Below are positions 33,705-42,554 of a stretch of DNA of 64,000 bases, in pieces. The notes beneath the pieces were generated by a model. It was not told the DNA's origin. It saw only the letters and a program-made list of their open reading frames with translations, and ran no database searches. Numbering within the stretch: position 1 is the first letter of the stretch; each line of letters begins with the position of its first letter. This DNA comes from CAHJXG01 sp964235485 (GTDB lineage: Bacteria > Pseudomonadota > Alphaproteobacteria > Acetobacterales > Acetobacteraceae), in the NCBI GenBank assembly GCA_964235485.1, contig CAXSAZ010000005.1:140893-204892 (forward strand), given 5' to 3'. A program made the translations under genes and the position numbers.

Positions 33705-34606
33705 CGGCCGACCTGGAGCAGGCTGCGTCGCCCGACGTGCGGGCGGTGGGCGTGGTCGGCGCCGGGCAGATGGGCGCCGGCATCGCGCATGTCTGCGCGC
33801 TGGCCGGGTTGCCCGTCGTGCTGCTGGACACCAAGCCGGACGCGCTGGACAAGGCGATGGCGGCGATGGCGCGCAACATGGACCGCCAGGTCGCCAAGGA
33901 CGCGATCACCGCCGGGCAAAAGGCGGATGCGCTGGCGCGGGTCACGCCCAGCGGCGACTACGCGGACTTCGCCGATGCCGACTTGGTGATCGAGGCAGTG
34001 ACGGAGAAGGAGGAGGTCAAGCGCGCCATCTTCCGCGCCCTGATCCCCCACCTGAAGCAAGCCTGCATCCTGGCGAGCAACACCAGCAGCATCAGCATCA
34101 CCCGCCTGGCCGCCAGTACCGACCGGCCGGAACGCTTCATCGGTATGCACTTCATGAACCCGGTCCCGGTTATGAAGCTGGTCGAGGTCATCCGCGGCAT
34201 CGCGACGGCCGAGCCGACGTTCCAGGCGGTGCAGGCCCTGGCCGCCCGGCTCGACAAGACCACGGCGGTGTCCGAGGACTTCCCGGCCTTCATCGTCAAC
34301 CGCATCCTGATGCCGATGATCAACGAGGCGGTTTACGCCTTGTATGAGGGCGTCGGCGGCGTGACCGCCATCGACGGCGCGCTGCGGCTGGGCGCCAACC
34401 ACAAGATGGGGCCGCTGGAGCTGGCCGACTTCATCGGGCTGGATACCTGCCTCAGCATCATGCAGGTGCTGCACGAGGGGCTGGCGGACAGCAAGTACCG
34501 CCCCTGCCCGCTGCTGGTGAAGTATGTCGAGGCGGGCTGGCTGGGCCGCAAGACCGGGCGCGGCTTCTACGACTACGCGGCCACGCCGCCGCGCCCGACG
34601 CGCTGA
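33701..34606 (+). CDS. 3-hydroxybutyryl-CoA dehydrogenase
   Basis: NAD(P)-dependent interconversion of 3-hydroxybutyryl-CoA and acetoacetyl-CoA. The protein has 301 residues. The Rossmann motif is VGVVGAGQMGAGIAHVCALA. The catalytic Ser and His lie in SNTSSISITRLA and GMHFMNPVPVMKLVEVI, and NRILMPMINEAVYALYEG is the dimer-domain block. The TTG at 33701 overlaps the etfA stop and gives tight coupling; a GTG 12 codons downstream is an alternative. The etfBA-hbd order is common in alphaproteobacteria and links fatty or hydroxybutyrate oxidation to the quinone pool. Confidence 0.93.
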   Translation: MTADLEQAASPDVRAVGVVGAGQMGAGIAHVCALAGLPVVLLDTKPDALDKAMAAMARNMDRQVAKDAITAGQKADALARVTPSGDYADFADADLVIEAVTEKEEVKRAIFRALIPHLKQACILASNTSSISITRLAASTDRPERFIGMHFMNPVPVMKLVEVIRGIATAEPTFQAVQALAARLDKTTAVSEDFPAFIVNRILMPMINEAVYALYEGVGGVTAIDGALRLGANHKMGPLELADFIGLDTCLSIMQVLHEGLADSKYRPCPLLVKYVEAGWLGRKTGRGFYDYAATPPRPTR

Positions 34607-34620
34607 TCGCGCCCACGCCG

Positions 34621-36291
34621 TCAGAACAGCCCCTCAATCAAGCCGTCCGCATCCAACCGGATCGAGTTCGCGGCGGGAACCCGCGGCAGGCCCGGCATGG
34701 TCATGATGTCCCCGCACACCGCCACGACGAAGCCCGCGCCCGCGGATAGCCGCACCTCGCGCACCGGCAGCACGTGGTCCACCGGGGCACCCATGGCAGT
34801 CGGGTCGGCGCTGAAACTGTACTGGGTCTTGGCGATGCACACAGGCAGGTCGCGGTGGCCCGCCGCCTCGAACGCCAGCAGCCGCTTCGCCACCGCGGGC
34901 GCGAGCGCGATGTCGCTTGCCCGGTAGATCTGCTGCGCCACCGTCCTGATCTTGTCCGCAAGCCCCAGGGATGGCGGGTATAGCGGCTGGTAGCGCGCCC
35001 CGCCGGCCTCGATCCGGGCCAGGACGGCGCGGGCCAGCGCCTCCGCGCCCGCGGCGCCGTCCGCCCAATGCGTGCACAGCACCGTCTCCACGCTCTGGTC
35101 CGTCATCGCGGCCTCCACGACTGCGAACTCGCGCGGCGTGTCCGACGCGAACTGGTTGAGCGCCACCACGACGGGCAGCCCGAACTTCTGCAAATTCTCG
35201 ACGTGCCGGGCCAGGTTGACCAGGCCGCGCTTTACCGCCCCCGGGTCCTCCCGCCCCAAGTCGGACTTGGCCACGCCGCCGTGCATCTTGAGCGCCCGCA
35301 ACGTCGCCACGACCACCGCGCATCGCGGCACCAGCCCGGCGCTGGGACACTTGATGTCGAGGAACTTCTCGCCGCCCAGGTCGGCGCCGAACCCGGCCTC
35401 CGTCACCACGACCTCGGCCAGCTTCAGGCCGAGCCGGGTGGCCATCACCGAGTTGCAGCCATGGGCGATGTTGGCGAACGGCCCTCCATGGATCAGCGCC
35501 GGCGACCCTTCAAGCGTTTGCACCAGGTTGGGCGCCAGCGCGTCCCGCAGCAGGGCCGCCATGGCGCCGTCCGCTTGCAAATCCCGCGCCGTCACCGCCG
35601 ATCCGTCCCGGCGCGACGCCACTTGAATGCGCCCCAGCCGGTCCTGCAGGTCGCCGAGGTCCCGCGCCAAACAGAACACGGCCATCACCTCGCTCGCGAC
35701 GGTGATGTCGAAGCTGTCCTCCCGCGGCGACCCGTTGACGGCGCCGCCCAGCCCGTTCACGACCATGCGCAGCGCCCGGTCGTTCATGTCCAGCGCCCGC
35801 CGCCAAGTGACCCGGCGCGGGTCGATCCCCAGCGTGTTGCCCCAATACAGGTGGTTGTCGAGCAGCGCCGCCAGCAGGTTGTTCGCCGACGTAATCGCGT
35901 GAAAATCGCCGGTGAAATGCAGGTTGATTTCGTCCATCGGCGCCACCTGCGCCCGCCCGCCGCCGGTGGCACCCCCCTTCACGCCGAAGCACGGCCCCAG
36001 CGACGGCTCCCGCAGGCAGATCATCGTCCGGCGCCCCACGCGGTTCAGCGCGTCGCCCAGCCCGATGGTCGTGGTGGTCTTGCCTTCCCCGGCCGCGGTC
36101 GGGCTGATGCCCGTCACCAGCACCAGCGCGCCGTCCGGCCGGTCCTCCTGGGCCTGGATGAAGTCGAGGCCGACCTTCGCCTTGAACCGCCCGTATGGTT
36201 CCAACGCCTCGGCCGGGATGCCGGCGGCCTCCGCCACCTCGCGGATCGGGCGCAGCTGCGCGGCGCGGGCGATCTCCAGGTCGCTGGGCAT
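34621..36291 (-). CDS. fhs: Formate-tetrahydrofolate ligase
   Basis: ATP-dependent synthesis of 10-formyl-THF from formate. The 556 residues begin MPSDLEIARAAQLRPIREVA. The P-loop-like GISPTAAGEGKTTTTIGLGD and the TREPSLGPCFG-like LREPSLGPCFGVKGGATGGG are unmistakable. GPFANIAHGCNSV and AKTQYSFSADPTAMG are also present. The start ATG overlaps the stop of the aminotransferase gene (TGATG), so they form one operon. It is convergent with the hydroxybutyryl-CoA dehydrogenase gene, with 14 nt between. Confidence 0.97.
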   Translation of the reverse strand: MPSDLEIARAAQLRPIREVAEAAGIPAEALEPYGRFKAKVGLDFIQAQEDRPDGALVLVTGISPTAAGEGKTTTTIGLGDALNRVGRRTMICLREPSLGPCFGVKGGATGGGRAQVAPMDEINLHFTGDFHAITSANNLLAALLDNHLYWGNTLGIDPRRVTWRRALDMNDRALRMVVNGLGGAVNGSPREDSFDITVASEVMAVFCLARDLGDLQDRLGRIQVASRRDGSAVTARDLQADGAMAALLRDALAPNLVQTLEGSPALIHGGPFANIAHGCNSVMATRLGLKLAEVVVTEAGFGADLGGEKFLDIKCPSAGLVPRCAVVVATLRALKMHGGVAKSDLGREDPGAVKRGLVNLARHVENLQKFGLPVVVALNQFASDTPREFAVVEAAMTDQSVETVLCTHWADGAAGAEALARAVLARIEAGGARYQPLYPPSLGLADKIRTVAQQIYRASDIALAPAVAKRLLAFEAAGHRDLPVCIAKTQYSFSADPTAMGAPVDHVLPVREVRLSAGAGFVVAVCGDIMTMPGLPRVPAANSIRLDADGLIEGLF

Positions 36292-37406
36292 CAGGCTGCT
36301 TCCCGGGTGCGCAGGCCCAGAGCGGCCATGGCGTCTCCAATGGCCCGCACCGCGCCCACCATGTCCTCCGGCGTGACCGCGCCAATGCAGCCGACCCGGA
36401 AGCTTGGCGCCGCCGTGTTGTAGAAGTTGCTGATCAGCACCCCGCGCGCTTTCAGTTGGTCCACGAAGGCTTGCAGCTTCCAGGCCGGGTCGGACGGTGC
36501 TTGGACGTTGACGACCACCGGCCCCTGGATGCCCGGCGGCAGGCACGGTGTCAGGCCAAGGCCAAGGACGCCATCATAAAGGGCGCGCATGTTCGCCGTG
36601 TAGCGCGCGAGCCGCGCCGGCTGCCCGCCCTCCGCGTCGAACCGGTCGAGCGCCACGGCGAAGGCCGCGACCGCCTGCGCCGCCGGGGTGAAGCGGGAGG
36701 TGCCCAGGCCCCACCGCTCGCCGTTCTCGTAAACGTCGAGGAGGTCCAGCGACCAGCTCCCCGCCCGCCCGGCGCCGGCCCGGAGGCTGTCCACCCGCGC
36801 CACGGTCAGCGCCATGCCAGGCAGCCCCTCGATGCACTTGTTGGAGGTGAAGGTGACGCTGTCCACCATCGGCAGCCGGCCGATGTCCAGCGGCATGGCC
36901 CCGAACGCCGATATGGCGTCGATCAGCACCCGCCGGCCTTCCCGCCCGGCGGCCTCGGCCAAGGCCGGCGCGTCGTGCACGATGCCCGTCGCGGTTTCGC
37001 TGTAAACAGCCGCCAGGTGGGTGATCGCCGGGTCGGCGGCCAGCGTCGCCTGCACCGCGGCGGGATCGACCCGTTCCGTCGGCGATACGGGGAGCGTGAC
37101 GACTCGGCGGCCCGCTTCGGTGGCCAGCCGGACCAGCCGGTCGGCATACTGCCCGGTCAGCGGCACCAGGATCGTCCCGCCCGGCGCTACGAAGGCGCGG
37201 ATGGCCGCTTCCATCGCGAAGTGGCCGCAACCCGGCAGCGGCAGCGCCGCGTGCTCGCCCGGCCGGCCGCCGGCAATGGCGAGCACGCGCTCCCGCACCC
37301 GGGCCAGCAGGGCGCGGAACTCCAGGTCCCAGGGCGCATAGTCCACGGCGGCGGCGGCGCGTACGGAAGGGTGGGTGGTGACGGGTCCTGGGATCAGAAG
37401 GAGCAT
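36291..37406 (-). CDS. PhnW-like class V aminotransferase
   Basis: A 371-residue PLP enzyme, start ATG at 37406. It matches 2-aminoethylphosphonate:pyruvate transaminase (PhnW): LLLIPGPVTTHPSVRAAAA, LPLPGCGHFAMEAAIR, HLAAVYSETATGIV and IDAISAFGAMPLDI. The PLP lysine is in SNKCIEGLPGMALTVAR, and WGLGTSRFTPAAQAV follows. Alanine- or serine-glyoxylate aminotransferase is the main alternative, because the family is close and the gene overlaps fhs rather than sitting with other phn genes. Substrate confidence is therefore moderate. Confidence 0.72.
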   Translation of the reverse strand: MLLLIPGPVTTHPSVRAAAAVDYAPWDLEFRALLARVRERVLAIAGGRPGEHAALPLPGCGHFAMEAAIRAFVAPGGTILVPLTGQYADRLVRLATEAGRRVVTLPVSPTERVDPAAVQATLAADPAITHLAAVYSETATGIVHDAPALAEAAGREGRRVLIDAISAFGAMPLDIGRLPMVDSVTFTSNKCIEGLPGMALTVARVDSLRAGAGRAGSWSLDLLDVYENGERWGLGTSRFTPAAQAVAAFAVALDRFDAEGGQPARLARYTANMRALYDGVLGLGLTPCLPPGIQGPVVVNVQAPSDPAWKLQAFVDQLKARGVLISNFYNTAAPSFRVGCIGAVTPEDMVGAVRAIGDAMAALGLRTREAA

Positions 37407-37492
37407 GGCGGCATGGGGCCTATGGTGTTGGATGGGGATGTCCCGTGGGAACCAGCATCGCAGAGGGCCTGCGTTCTTGCTAGAACCGCTGC

Positions 37493-37897
37493 ATGACATC
37501 GCCCCTGCCGTTGCCGGATTGGGTTCCGCCCTGGGCTCAACTGGCTATCCTGGTCGCCGCCCTGCTGTTTGGCCTCATGTTCCTGCTGATGCCGTTCGCC
37601 GTGTTCGGCGTCAAAGGGCGGCTGGACCTGCTGGAAGTGCGCCTCGACGAGATCCAGGGCGAAATCCGCAGCCTCGCCCTGCGCCTGCCGGAGCCGGACG
37701 GGGACGACGCCCCCGCGCCTCCCAGCAACAGGACGCCCCCTGGCAGCGGCCACGGCGGCTACGTTCCTTCGGGCCGTCATGCCGGTCCGGGCTATGGGGA
37801 TTACACGGTCCAGCGTCCCCCCATCCCGCCCGCGCCCCAGGACCGCCGCCCGCCGCCCGGCCCATCCCGTGCCCGCATGGAGCCGCGGCTTTACTGA
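37493..37897 (+). CDS. Single-TM membrane protein with Pro-rich tail
   Basis: 134 residues; I do not recognise a family. One TM helix (about residues 17-40, QLAILVAALLFGLMFLLMPF) is followed by a short amphipathic segment predicted to be coiled coil (RLDLLEVRLDEIQGEIRSLA), then a disordered Pro/Gly/Arg tail. It is divergent from the phnW-like gene and 68 nt upstream of the amidase gene. It could scaffold a small membrane complex; nothing more can be said. Confidence 0.6.
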   Translation: MTSPLPLPDWVPPWAQLAILVAALLFGLMFLLMPFAVFGVKGRLDLLEVRLDEIQGEIRSLALRLPEPDGDDAPAPPSNRTPPGSGHGGYVPSGRHAGPGYGDYTVQRPPIPPAPQDRRPPPGPSRARMEPRLY

Positions 37898-37965
37898 ACT
37901 GCCGCTTGCGCAGGGAACGCCGCGCGGTGCTTGATAGGAAACCGAACCATGCGGAGCAGCCGCCG

Positions 37966-38829
37966 ATGCGCGTGAGCGTCGTCCAGATGAACCCCGGCGC
38001 CGACAAGGCCGCCAACATCGCCCAGGCCGCCCGGCTGATCGACGGCGCGATGGAGGCCGACCGCCCCGACTTGGTGGGCCTGCCCGAGATGTGGACCTGC
38101 CTCGGCGGCGACCGCGCCACGAAGCAGGCGGCGGCCGAGGTGCTGCCGCCGCAAGGCTCGAACGCGCCGGGCGGCCCCGCCTACGAGTTCCTGCGCCGGG
38201 TCGCGCGGGAGCGCGGCATCCACGTCCATGGCGGCTTGCTGGGCGAGCAGACGGCGGAGGGGAGCCGGCTGTTCAACACCACGGTGGTGTTCAGCCCGGA
38301 GGGCGCCGAGGTCGCGCGCTACCGCAAGATCCACCTGTTCAACATTACGACGCCCGGCGGTCAAGGCTACCGGGAAAGCGCCAGCTACGGCGGCGGCACG
38401 GATGTCGTGACGTTCGAGGCGGACGGCATCCGGATGGGCTGCGCGATCTGCTACGACCTGCGCTTTCCCGAGCTGTTCCTGGCGTTGCGGCAGGCCGGCG
38501 CGGCGCTGATCCTTTTGCTCTTCGCATTCACGGTGGCGACCGGGCGGGACCATTGGGAGGTGCTGATCCGCGCCCGCGCCATAGAAACCCAGTGCTGGAT
38601 GACGGCCCCGGCCACCTACCGCGACGGCGCCGGGCAGGACCGCTTCACCTACGGGCGCTCGCTTGTTCGCGACCCTTGGGGGCAGGTGGTTGCAACGGTG
38701 TCGGACGGCGTGGGCTGGACCACGGCGCGCATCGATCCGGCGCTGCTCGGCCGGGTCCGCCGGGACATGCCCGCGCTTGAGCACCGGCGCGACGACATCT
38801 TCGGCTCGAGAGGCTTGCAGCCGGCATGA
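37966..38829 (+). CDS. Nitrilase-superfamily amidase (Nit1-like, possible deaminated-glutathione amidase)
   Basis: A 287-residue carbon-nitrogen hydrolase. The Glu-Lys-Cys triad is in LPEMWTCLGG, RYRKIHLFNI and MGCAICYDLRFPELF. The GRSLVRDPWGQVVA block and the C-terminal DIFGSR are typical of the Nit1/NitFhit group, which repairs deaminated glutathione, though omega-amidases are close relatives. GGAG is 9 nt before the ATG at 37966. nadK begins 13 nt after the stop. Confidence 0.87.
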   Translation: MRVSVVQMNPGADKAANIAQAARLIDGAMEADRPDLVGLPEMWTCLGGDRATKQAAAEVLPPQGSNAPGGPAYEFLRRVARERGIHVHGGLLGEQTAEGSRLFNTTVVFSPEGAEVARYRKIHLFNITTPGGQGYRESASYGGGTDVVTFEADGIRMGCAICYDLRFPELFLALRQAGAALILLLFAFTVATGRDHWEVLIRARAIETQCWMTAPATYRDGAGQDRFTYGRSLVRDPWGQVVATVSDGVGWTTARIDPALLGRVRRDMPALEHRRDDIFGSRGLQPA

Positions 38830-38842
38830 AGGCGCGGGCTTG

Positions 38843-39676
38843 ATGTCGGACGCCGGGCCGCTGCTCGGAATGCCGAGGACGCCCGGAGTTGCATACTTCT
38901 CCAACCCGGTCAGGCGCATCGCGTTCATCGCGTCCCCGACCGTCCTGGCGACGGAAAGCCGCGAGCGCCTGACGCTTTTGCATGGGAACTGCCCCCTGCA
39001 GGACGCGGATGTCGTCGTTTGCCTCGGCGGCGACGGTTTCATGCTGGAAACGCTTCACCGCATCATGGCCAGCCAGGTGGCGACGCCGGTTTACGGGATG
39101 AACTGCGGCTCGGTGGGATTCCTGATGAACGCTTTTGCTGAGAACGACCTGCCTGCCCGGCTGGGCCGGGCGCAGGCGGCGGTACTGCATCCGCTTCGTA
39201 TGCACGCGGTCACTCATACCGGCGCGGTCGAGGAAGCTTTGGCGCTGAACGAGGTAGCGTTGCTGCGCCAACTGCGCCAGGCGGCGAAAATCCGCATCAC
39301 GGTGGACGGCCGGGTGCGGCTGCCAGAGCTGATCTGCGACGGCGTGCTGGTGTCCACGCCGGCGGGATCGACCGCTTACAACCTGTCCGCGCACGGCCCA
39401 ATCGTGCCGCTGTCCGCCAACCTCTTGCCCTTGACGCCCATCAGCGCCTTCCGCCCCCGCCGCTGGCGCGGCGCCCTGTTGCCCAGCACCGCAGACGTGC
39501 TGTTCGAAATTCTGGAGCTGGACAAGCGGCCGGTGGCGGCGGTGGCAGACTTCACCGAGGTCCGCAACGTCGCCTCCGTCGCGGTCAGCGAGGACCGGAC
39601 GGTCGTCACGACGATCCTGTTCGATCCGGAGCAGGGCTTGTCCGAGCGGATCGTCGCCGAACAGTTTACCGTGTGA
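38843..39676 (+). CDS. nadK: NAD kinase
   Basis: Makes NADP from NAD. The protein has 277 residues. The signature VVVCLGGDGFMLETLH is followed by YGMNCGSVGFLMN, ALNEVALLRQ and the conserved block LICDGVLVSTPAGSTAYNLS. The start at 38843 (MSDAGPLLG) was chosen because the longer frame overlaps the amidase gene; a start at MPRTPGVAY is also possible. It is convergent with the ctrA-like gene. Confidence 0.95.
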   Translation: MSDAGPLLGMPRTPGVAYFSNPVRRIAFIASPTVLATESRERLTLLHGNCPLQDADVVVCLGGDGFMLETLHRIMASQVATPVYGMNCGSVGFLMNAFAENDLPARLGRAQAAVLHPLRMHAVTHTGAVEEALALNEVALLRQLRQAAKIRITVDGRVRLPELICDGVLVSTPAGSTAYNLSAHGPIVPLSANLLPLTPISAFRPRRWRGALLPSTADVLFEILELDKRPVAAVADFTEVRNVASVAVSEDRTVVTTILFDPEQGLSERIVAEQFTV

Positions 39677-39772
39677 GTCCGGGGACGCCGAAGCTGCAGC
39701 GACCTGGCTGCTCCGGCATCCTCCTGTCTTCCACCCATGCGCCGTGTCGTCCGGCCGTGACGTGCGCTCCCG

Positions 39773-40564
39773 TCAAGCGGCGGCGAGAGCCACGGCGCTC
39801 ATCGCCGGCGCGGGGCGCGGCAGGATGCCGCTCATCGCCTCGCTCGGCGCCGACGCCAGCAGGTGGCTCAGGACGACCGGCACCGCGGGCTTGGCCTGGT
39901 CGCGCACCGTGTAGCCGCGCCCCCAAACGGTTCCGATGACATCGCCGGCGCCCGCCGCCGCCAACTTCTTGCGCAGCTTGCAGATGAACACGTCGATGAT
40001 CTTCACCTCCGGCTCGTCCATGCCGCCGTAAAGGTGGTTGAGGAAGGCTTCCTTGGTCAGCACGGTGCCCTTGCGCAGCACCATCAGCTCCAGCATCGCG
40101 TATTCTTTGCCAGTCAGGTGGACCGGCTCGCCGGACACCAGCACTTCGCGGTTCTCAAGGTTGAGCTGCAGCGCGCCGACTCGCAGTGTCGGCTGGCTGT
40201 AGCCCTTGCTGCGGCGCACGATGGCCTTCATGCGCGCGACCAGCTCGGTGCTGTCGAACGGCTTGGTGATGAAGTCGTCCGCGCCGACGCCGAACGCCTT
40301 CACCTTGTCCTGCGGCCGGCTCAGGCCGGACATGACGATGACCGGCGCCTCGATCCGGTTGGAGCGCATCCGCCGCACAACCTCGTAGCCATCCATGTCA
40401 GGTAGCGCCAAGTCGAGCAGCACGATGTCGTAGTCGTAGTGGCGCACCAGCTCAAGCGCCTCTTCCCCGGTGTCGATGTGATCGACGATGCCGCCATTCG
40501 CCTTCAAGACCTGCATCACGCTGCGGGCGGTCGCGAGTTCGTTTTGAACCAGTAGCACACGCAT
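39773..40564 (-). CDS. ctrA: CtrA-family cell-cycle response regulator with altered acidic pocket
   Basis: 263 residues. The DNA-binding domain is nearly identical to CtrA (VHLTGKEYAMLELM, LTKEAFLNHLYGGMDEPE, IIDVFICKLRKKL, TVWGRGYTVRD). The receiver keeps the phospho-acceptor D51 (IVLLDLALPDMDGYEV) and K in FITKPFDS. The N-terminal acidic residues, normally E-D-D after MRVLLV, read Q-N-E here (CAA AAC GAA). The C-terminus is about 30 residues longer than classical CtrA and Ala/Pro-rich. Divergent from fliI across 150 AT-rich nt. Its usual role is control of cell cycle and motility genes. Confidence 0.9.
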   Translation of the reverse strand: MRVLLVQNELATARSVMQVLKANGGIVDHIDTGEEALELVRHYDYDIVLLDLALPDMDGYEVVRRMRSNRIEAPVIVMSGLSRPQDKVKAFGVGADDFITKPFDSTELVARMKAIVRRSKGYSQPTLRVGALQLNLENREVLVSGEPVHLTGKEYAMLELMVLRKGTVLTKEAFLNHLYGGMDEPEVKIIDVFICKLRKKLAAAGAGDVIGTVWGRGYTVRDQAKPAVPVVLSHLLASAPSEAMSGILPRPAPAMSAVALAAA

Positions 40565-40714
40565 GGGTTGTTCCTTCCTCGTCCGTGAAAAAGAATATGC
40601 AACTTATGCGTGAAAATGTCTATACAAAATTCACCTTTATGGCGTATAAAGAGTGAGACACAGATTTAATTAGGTTGGATCGAGCTTGGCGATGAGCAGA
40701 ATGCGAAACGTTCG
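40565..40714. promoter_or_regulatory. Divergent AT-rich promoter region between ctrA and fliI
   Basis: This 150-nt interval is markedly AT-rich for the replicon and holds several TATA-like hexamers on both strands (e.g. TATACA, GTATAAA) and a TTTAATTA tract near 40663. It must drive ctrA one way and fliI the other. A full CtrA box (TTAA-N7-TTAA) was looked for and not found. Confidence 0.5.
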
Positions 40715-42142
40715 ATGATGCCGAGCCAAGCGCAAGTTAACGCGACGCCGCATGGCGGCCTTATCCAGCGGTTGCAGGCGGCTCCGGCCGTGGTCGGTCA
40801 AGCTGGGGCGTTAAGCCTGCATGGACGGGTCGCCGCGGTTTCCGGCATGATGGTGGAGGTTGCCGGGCTGGCCGGCCATGCCGCCGTGGGCGACCGCATC
40901 ACCCTGGCGCCGCAGCCCGGCCCGCAGCACGGCAAGGCGCAAGTCGCGGCCCGCATCCCGGCGGAGATCGTCGGCTTCCGCGGCGGCCATGCGCGGGCGC
41001 TGGCGTTCGGCACGCTGACCGGCATCGGGCCGGGCTGCACGGCGGCCACGCCGCATTCCGGCGTGCGGGGCGCGCAGCTTGCCGTGGATGACGGCTGGCT
41101 CGGCCGCGTGGTTGATCCCATGGGCTGCGCCATGGATGGGCTGGGGCCGCTCCCTGCCGGCACGGTGCCGTGCCCGGTCAACGCCGCGCCGCCTTCCGCT
41201 GCGACCCGGGCGCGGCTCGGCCCGCGTGTCGGCTTGGGCGTCCGCGTGCTCGACCTGTTCACCACGATGCGTCAGGGCCAGCGCCTGGGCTTGTTCGCCG
41301 GGTCCGGCGTCGGCAAATCCACCCTGTTGTCCATGCTGGCGCAGCGGGCGAACTGCGACGTGGTCGTGCTTGCCCTGATCGGGGAGCGCGGGCGGGAGGT
41401 GCGGGAGTTCCTGGAGGATGACCTGGGCGCAGAGGGTCTGGCCCGCTCGGTCGTCGTGGTCGCGACTTCGGACCAGCCCCCGTTGATGCGGCGGGAAGCC
41501 GCCTACACCGCGATGACGGTTGCCGAGCACTTCCGCGACCAGGGCAAGTCCGTCCTGCTCCTGATGGACAGCGTGACCCGCTTCTGCCTGGCGCTGCGCG
41601 AGATCGGCCTTGCCGCCGGGGAGCCGCCGGCCACCCGCGGCTACCCGCCCAGCGTGTTCGCCGAGCTGCCGCGCCTGCTGGAGCGCGCCGGCCCCGGCCC
41701 GGACCGGGGCGCCAACACCGGGCACATCACGGCGCTGTTCACCGTGCTGGTGGAGGGCGACGACCACAACGAGCCGGTGGCCGACGCGGTGCGCGGCATC
41801 CTGGACGGCCACGTCGTGATGGACCGCAGGATCGGCGAGACCGGGCGTTACCCGGCGGTGGACGTGCTGCGTTCCTTGTCGCGGACGGTGCCCGGCTGCA
41901 ACAGCCCGACCGAGAACCGCTGGACCCGGCGCGCGCGGAGCATCCTGGCGCTCCACGCGGAGCTGGCCGACCTGGTTCGCCTGGGCGCCTACCGTCCGGG
42001 CACGGACGCCGCCTCCGACGAGGCGCTTCGTCTTGCTCCCGCAATAGAAGCTGTGCTGCAACAGGGCAAGGGCGAGTGGTGCGCGCTGGATGAAGCCTTC
42101 GACTCGCTGCGCATAGCTTTGGAGGAGCCGAATGAAGCATAA
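40715..42142 (+). CDS. fliI: Flagellar export ATPase FliI
   Basis: 475 residues. Motifs of the F1-beta-like type III export ATPase: Walker A GLFAGSGVGKSTLLSML, VLALIGERGREVREF, Walker B LLLMDSVTRFCLALREIGLA and GEPPATRGYPPSVFAELPRL. The N-terminus is slightly extended; MM at 40715/40718 are alternative starts. It energises flagellar protein export with FliH and FliJ. Its 3' end overlaps fliJ by 11 nt. Confidence 0.95.
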   Translation: MMPSQAQVNATPHGGLIQRLQAAPAVVGQAGALSLHGRVAAVSGMMVEVAGLAGHAAVGDRITLAPQPGPQHGKAQVAARIPAEIVGFRGGHARALAFGTLTGIGPGCTAATPHSGVRGAQLAVDDGWLGRVVDPMGCAMDGLGPLPAGTVPCPVNAAPPSAATRARLGPRVGLGVRVLDLFTTMRQGQRLGLFAGSGVGKSTLLSMLAQRANCDVVVLALIGERGREVREFLEDDLGAEGLARSVVVVATSDQPPLMRREAAYTAMTVAEHFRDQGKSVLLLMDSVTRFCLALREIGLAAGEPPATRGYPPSVFAELPRLLERAGPGPDRGANTGHITALFTVLVEGDDHNEPVADAVRGILDGHVVMDRRIGETGRYPAVDVLRSLSRTVPGCNSPTENRWTRRARSILALHAELADLVRLGAYRPGTDAASDEALRLAPAIEAVLQQGKGEWCALDEAFDSLRIALEEPNEA

Positions 42143-42554
42143 GGCCATTCAAACCGTGTCGCGCTTGCGCCGCCTCGCGCTTGACGATGCGAGCCAGGCC
42201 TTGTCCCGGGCGCTGGCTGCCGAAGCCGCCGCCGCCGCCCGCGCCGACGATGCCACACGGCAGATCGCCGAGGAGGCCGCCGTAGCGTCGAGCCTGACCG
42301 GAACCGATGCCACCGTCGAAGCCTTCGCCGCCTGGCTGCCCGGCGCGCGCCAGCACGCCGCCGACACAAGGGAAGCCTGCGAGCGCGCAAGCGCCGAGGT
42401 CGCCCGGCTCCGCGCCGTGCTGACCGCGAGCCGCGCCGCGTATGAAGCCGTGGAAGCCCTTCTGGCGCAGCGCAGGGAGGCTGAGGCCAAGGAGCGCGAC
42501 CGCCGCAGCCAGGCCGAACTGGACGAGGCCGGGCGCCAAACGGAGTCGCGGTAG
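42132..42554 (+). CDS. fliJ: FliJ-like flagellar export chaperone
   Basis: 140 residues, almost entirely helical and predicted coiled coil (Ala/Glu/Arg-rich), with KHKAIQTVSRLRRLALDDAS at the N-terminus. FliJ proteins diverge widely, so the call rests on size, coiled-coil content and the 11-nt overlap with fliI. It acts as the stalk of the export ATPase. Confidence 0.8.
   Translation: MKHKAIQTVSRLRRLALDDASQALSRALAAEAAAAARADDATRQIAEEAAVASSLTGTDATVEAFAAWLPGARQHAADTREACERASAEVARLRAVLTASRAAYEAVEALLAQRREAEAKERDRRSQAELDEAGRQTESR

Noticed and set aside
40565..40714. CtrA binding box in the ctrA-fliI intergenic region
   Set aside because: Only isolated TTAA half-sites were seen, not at the required spacing.
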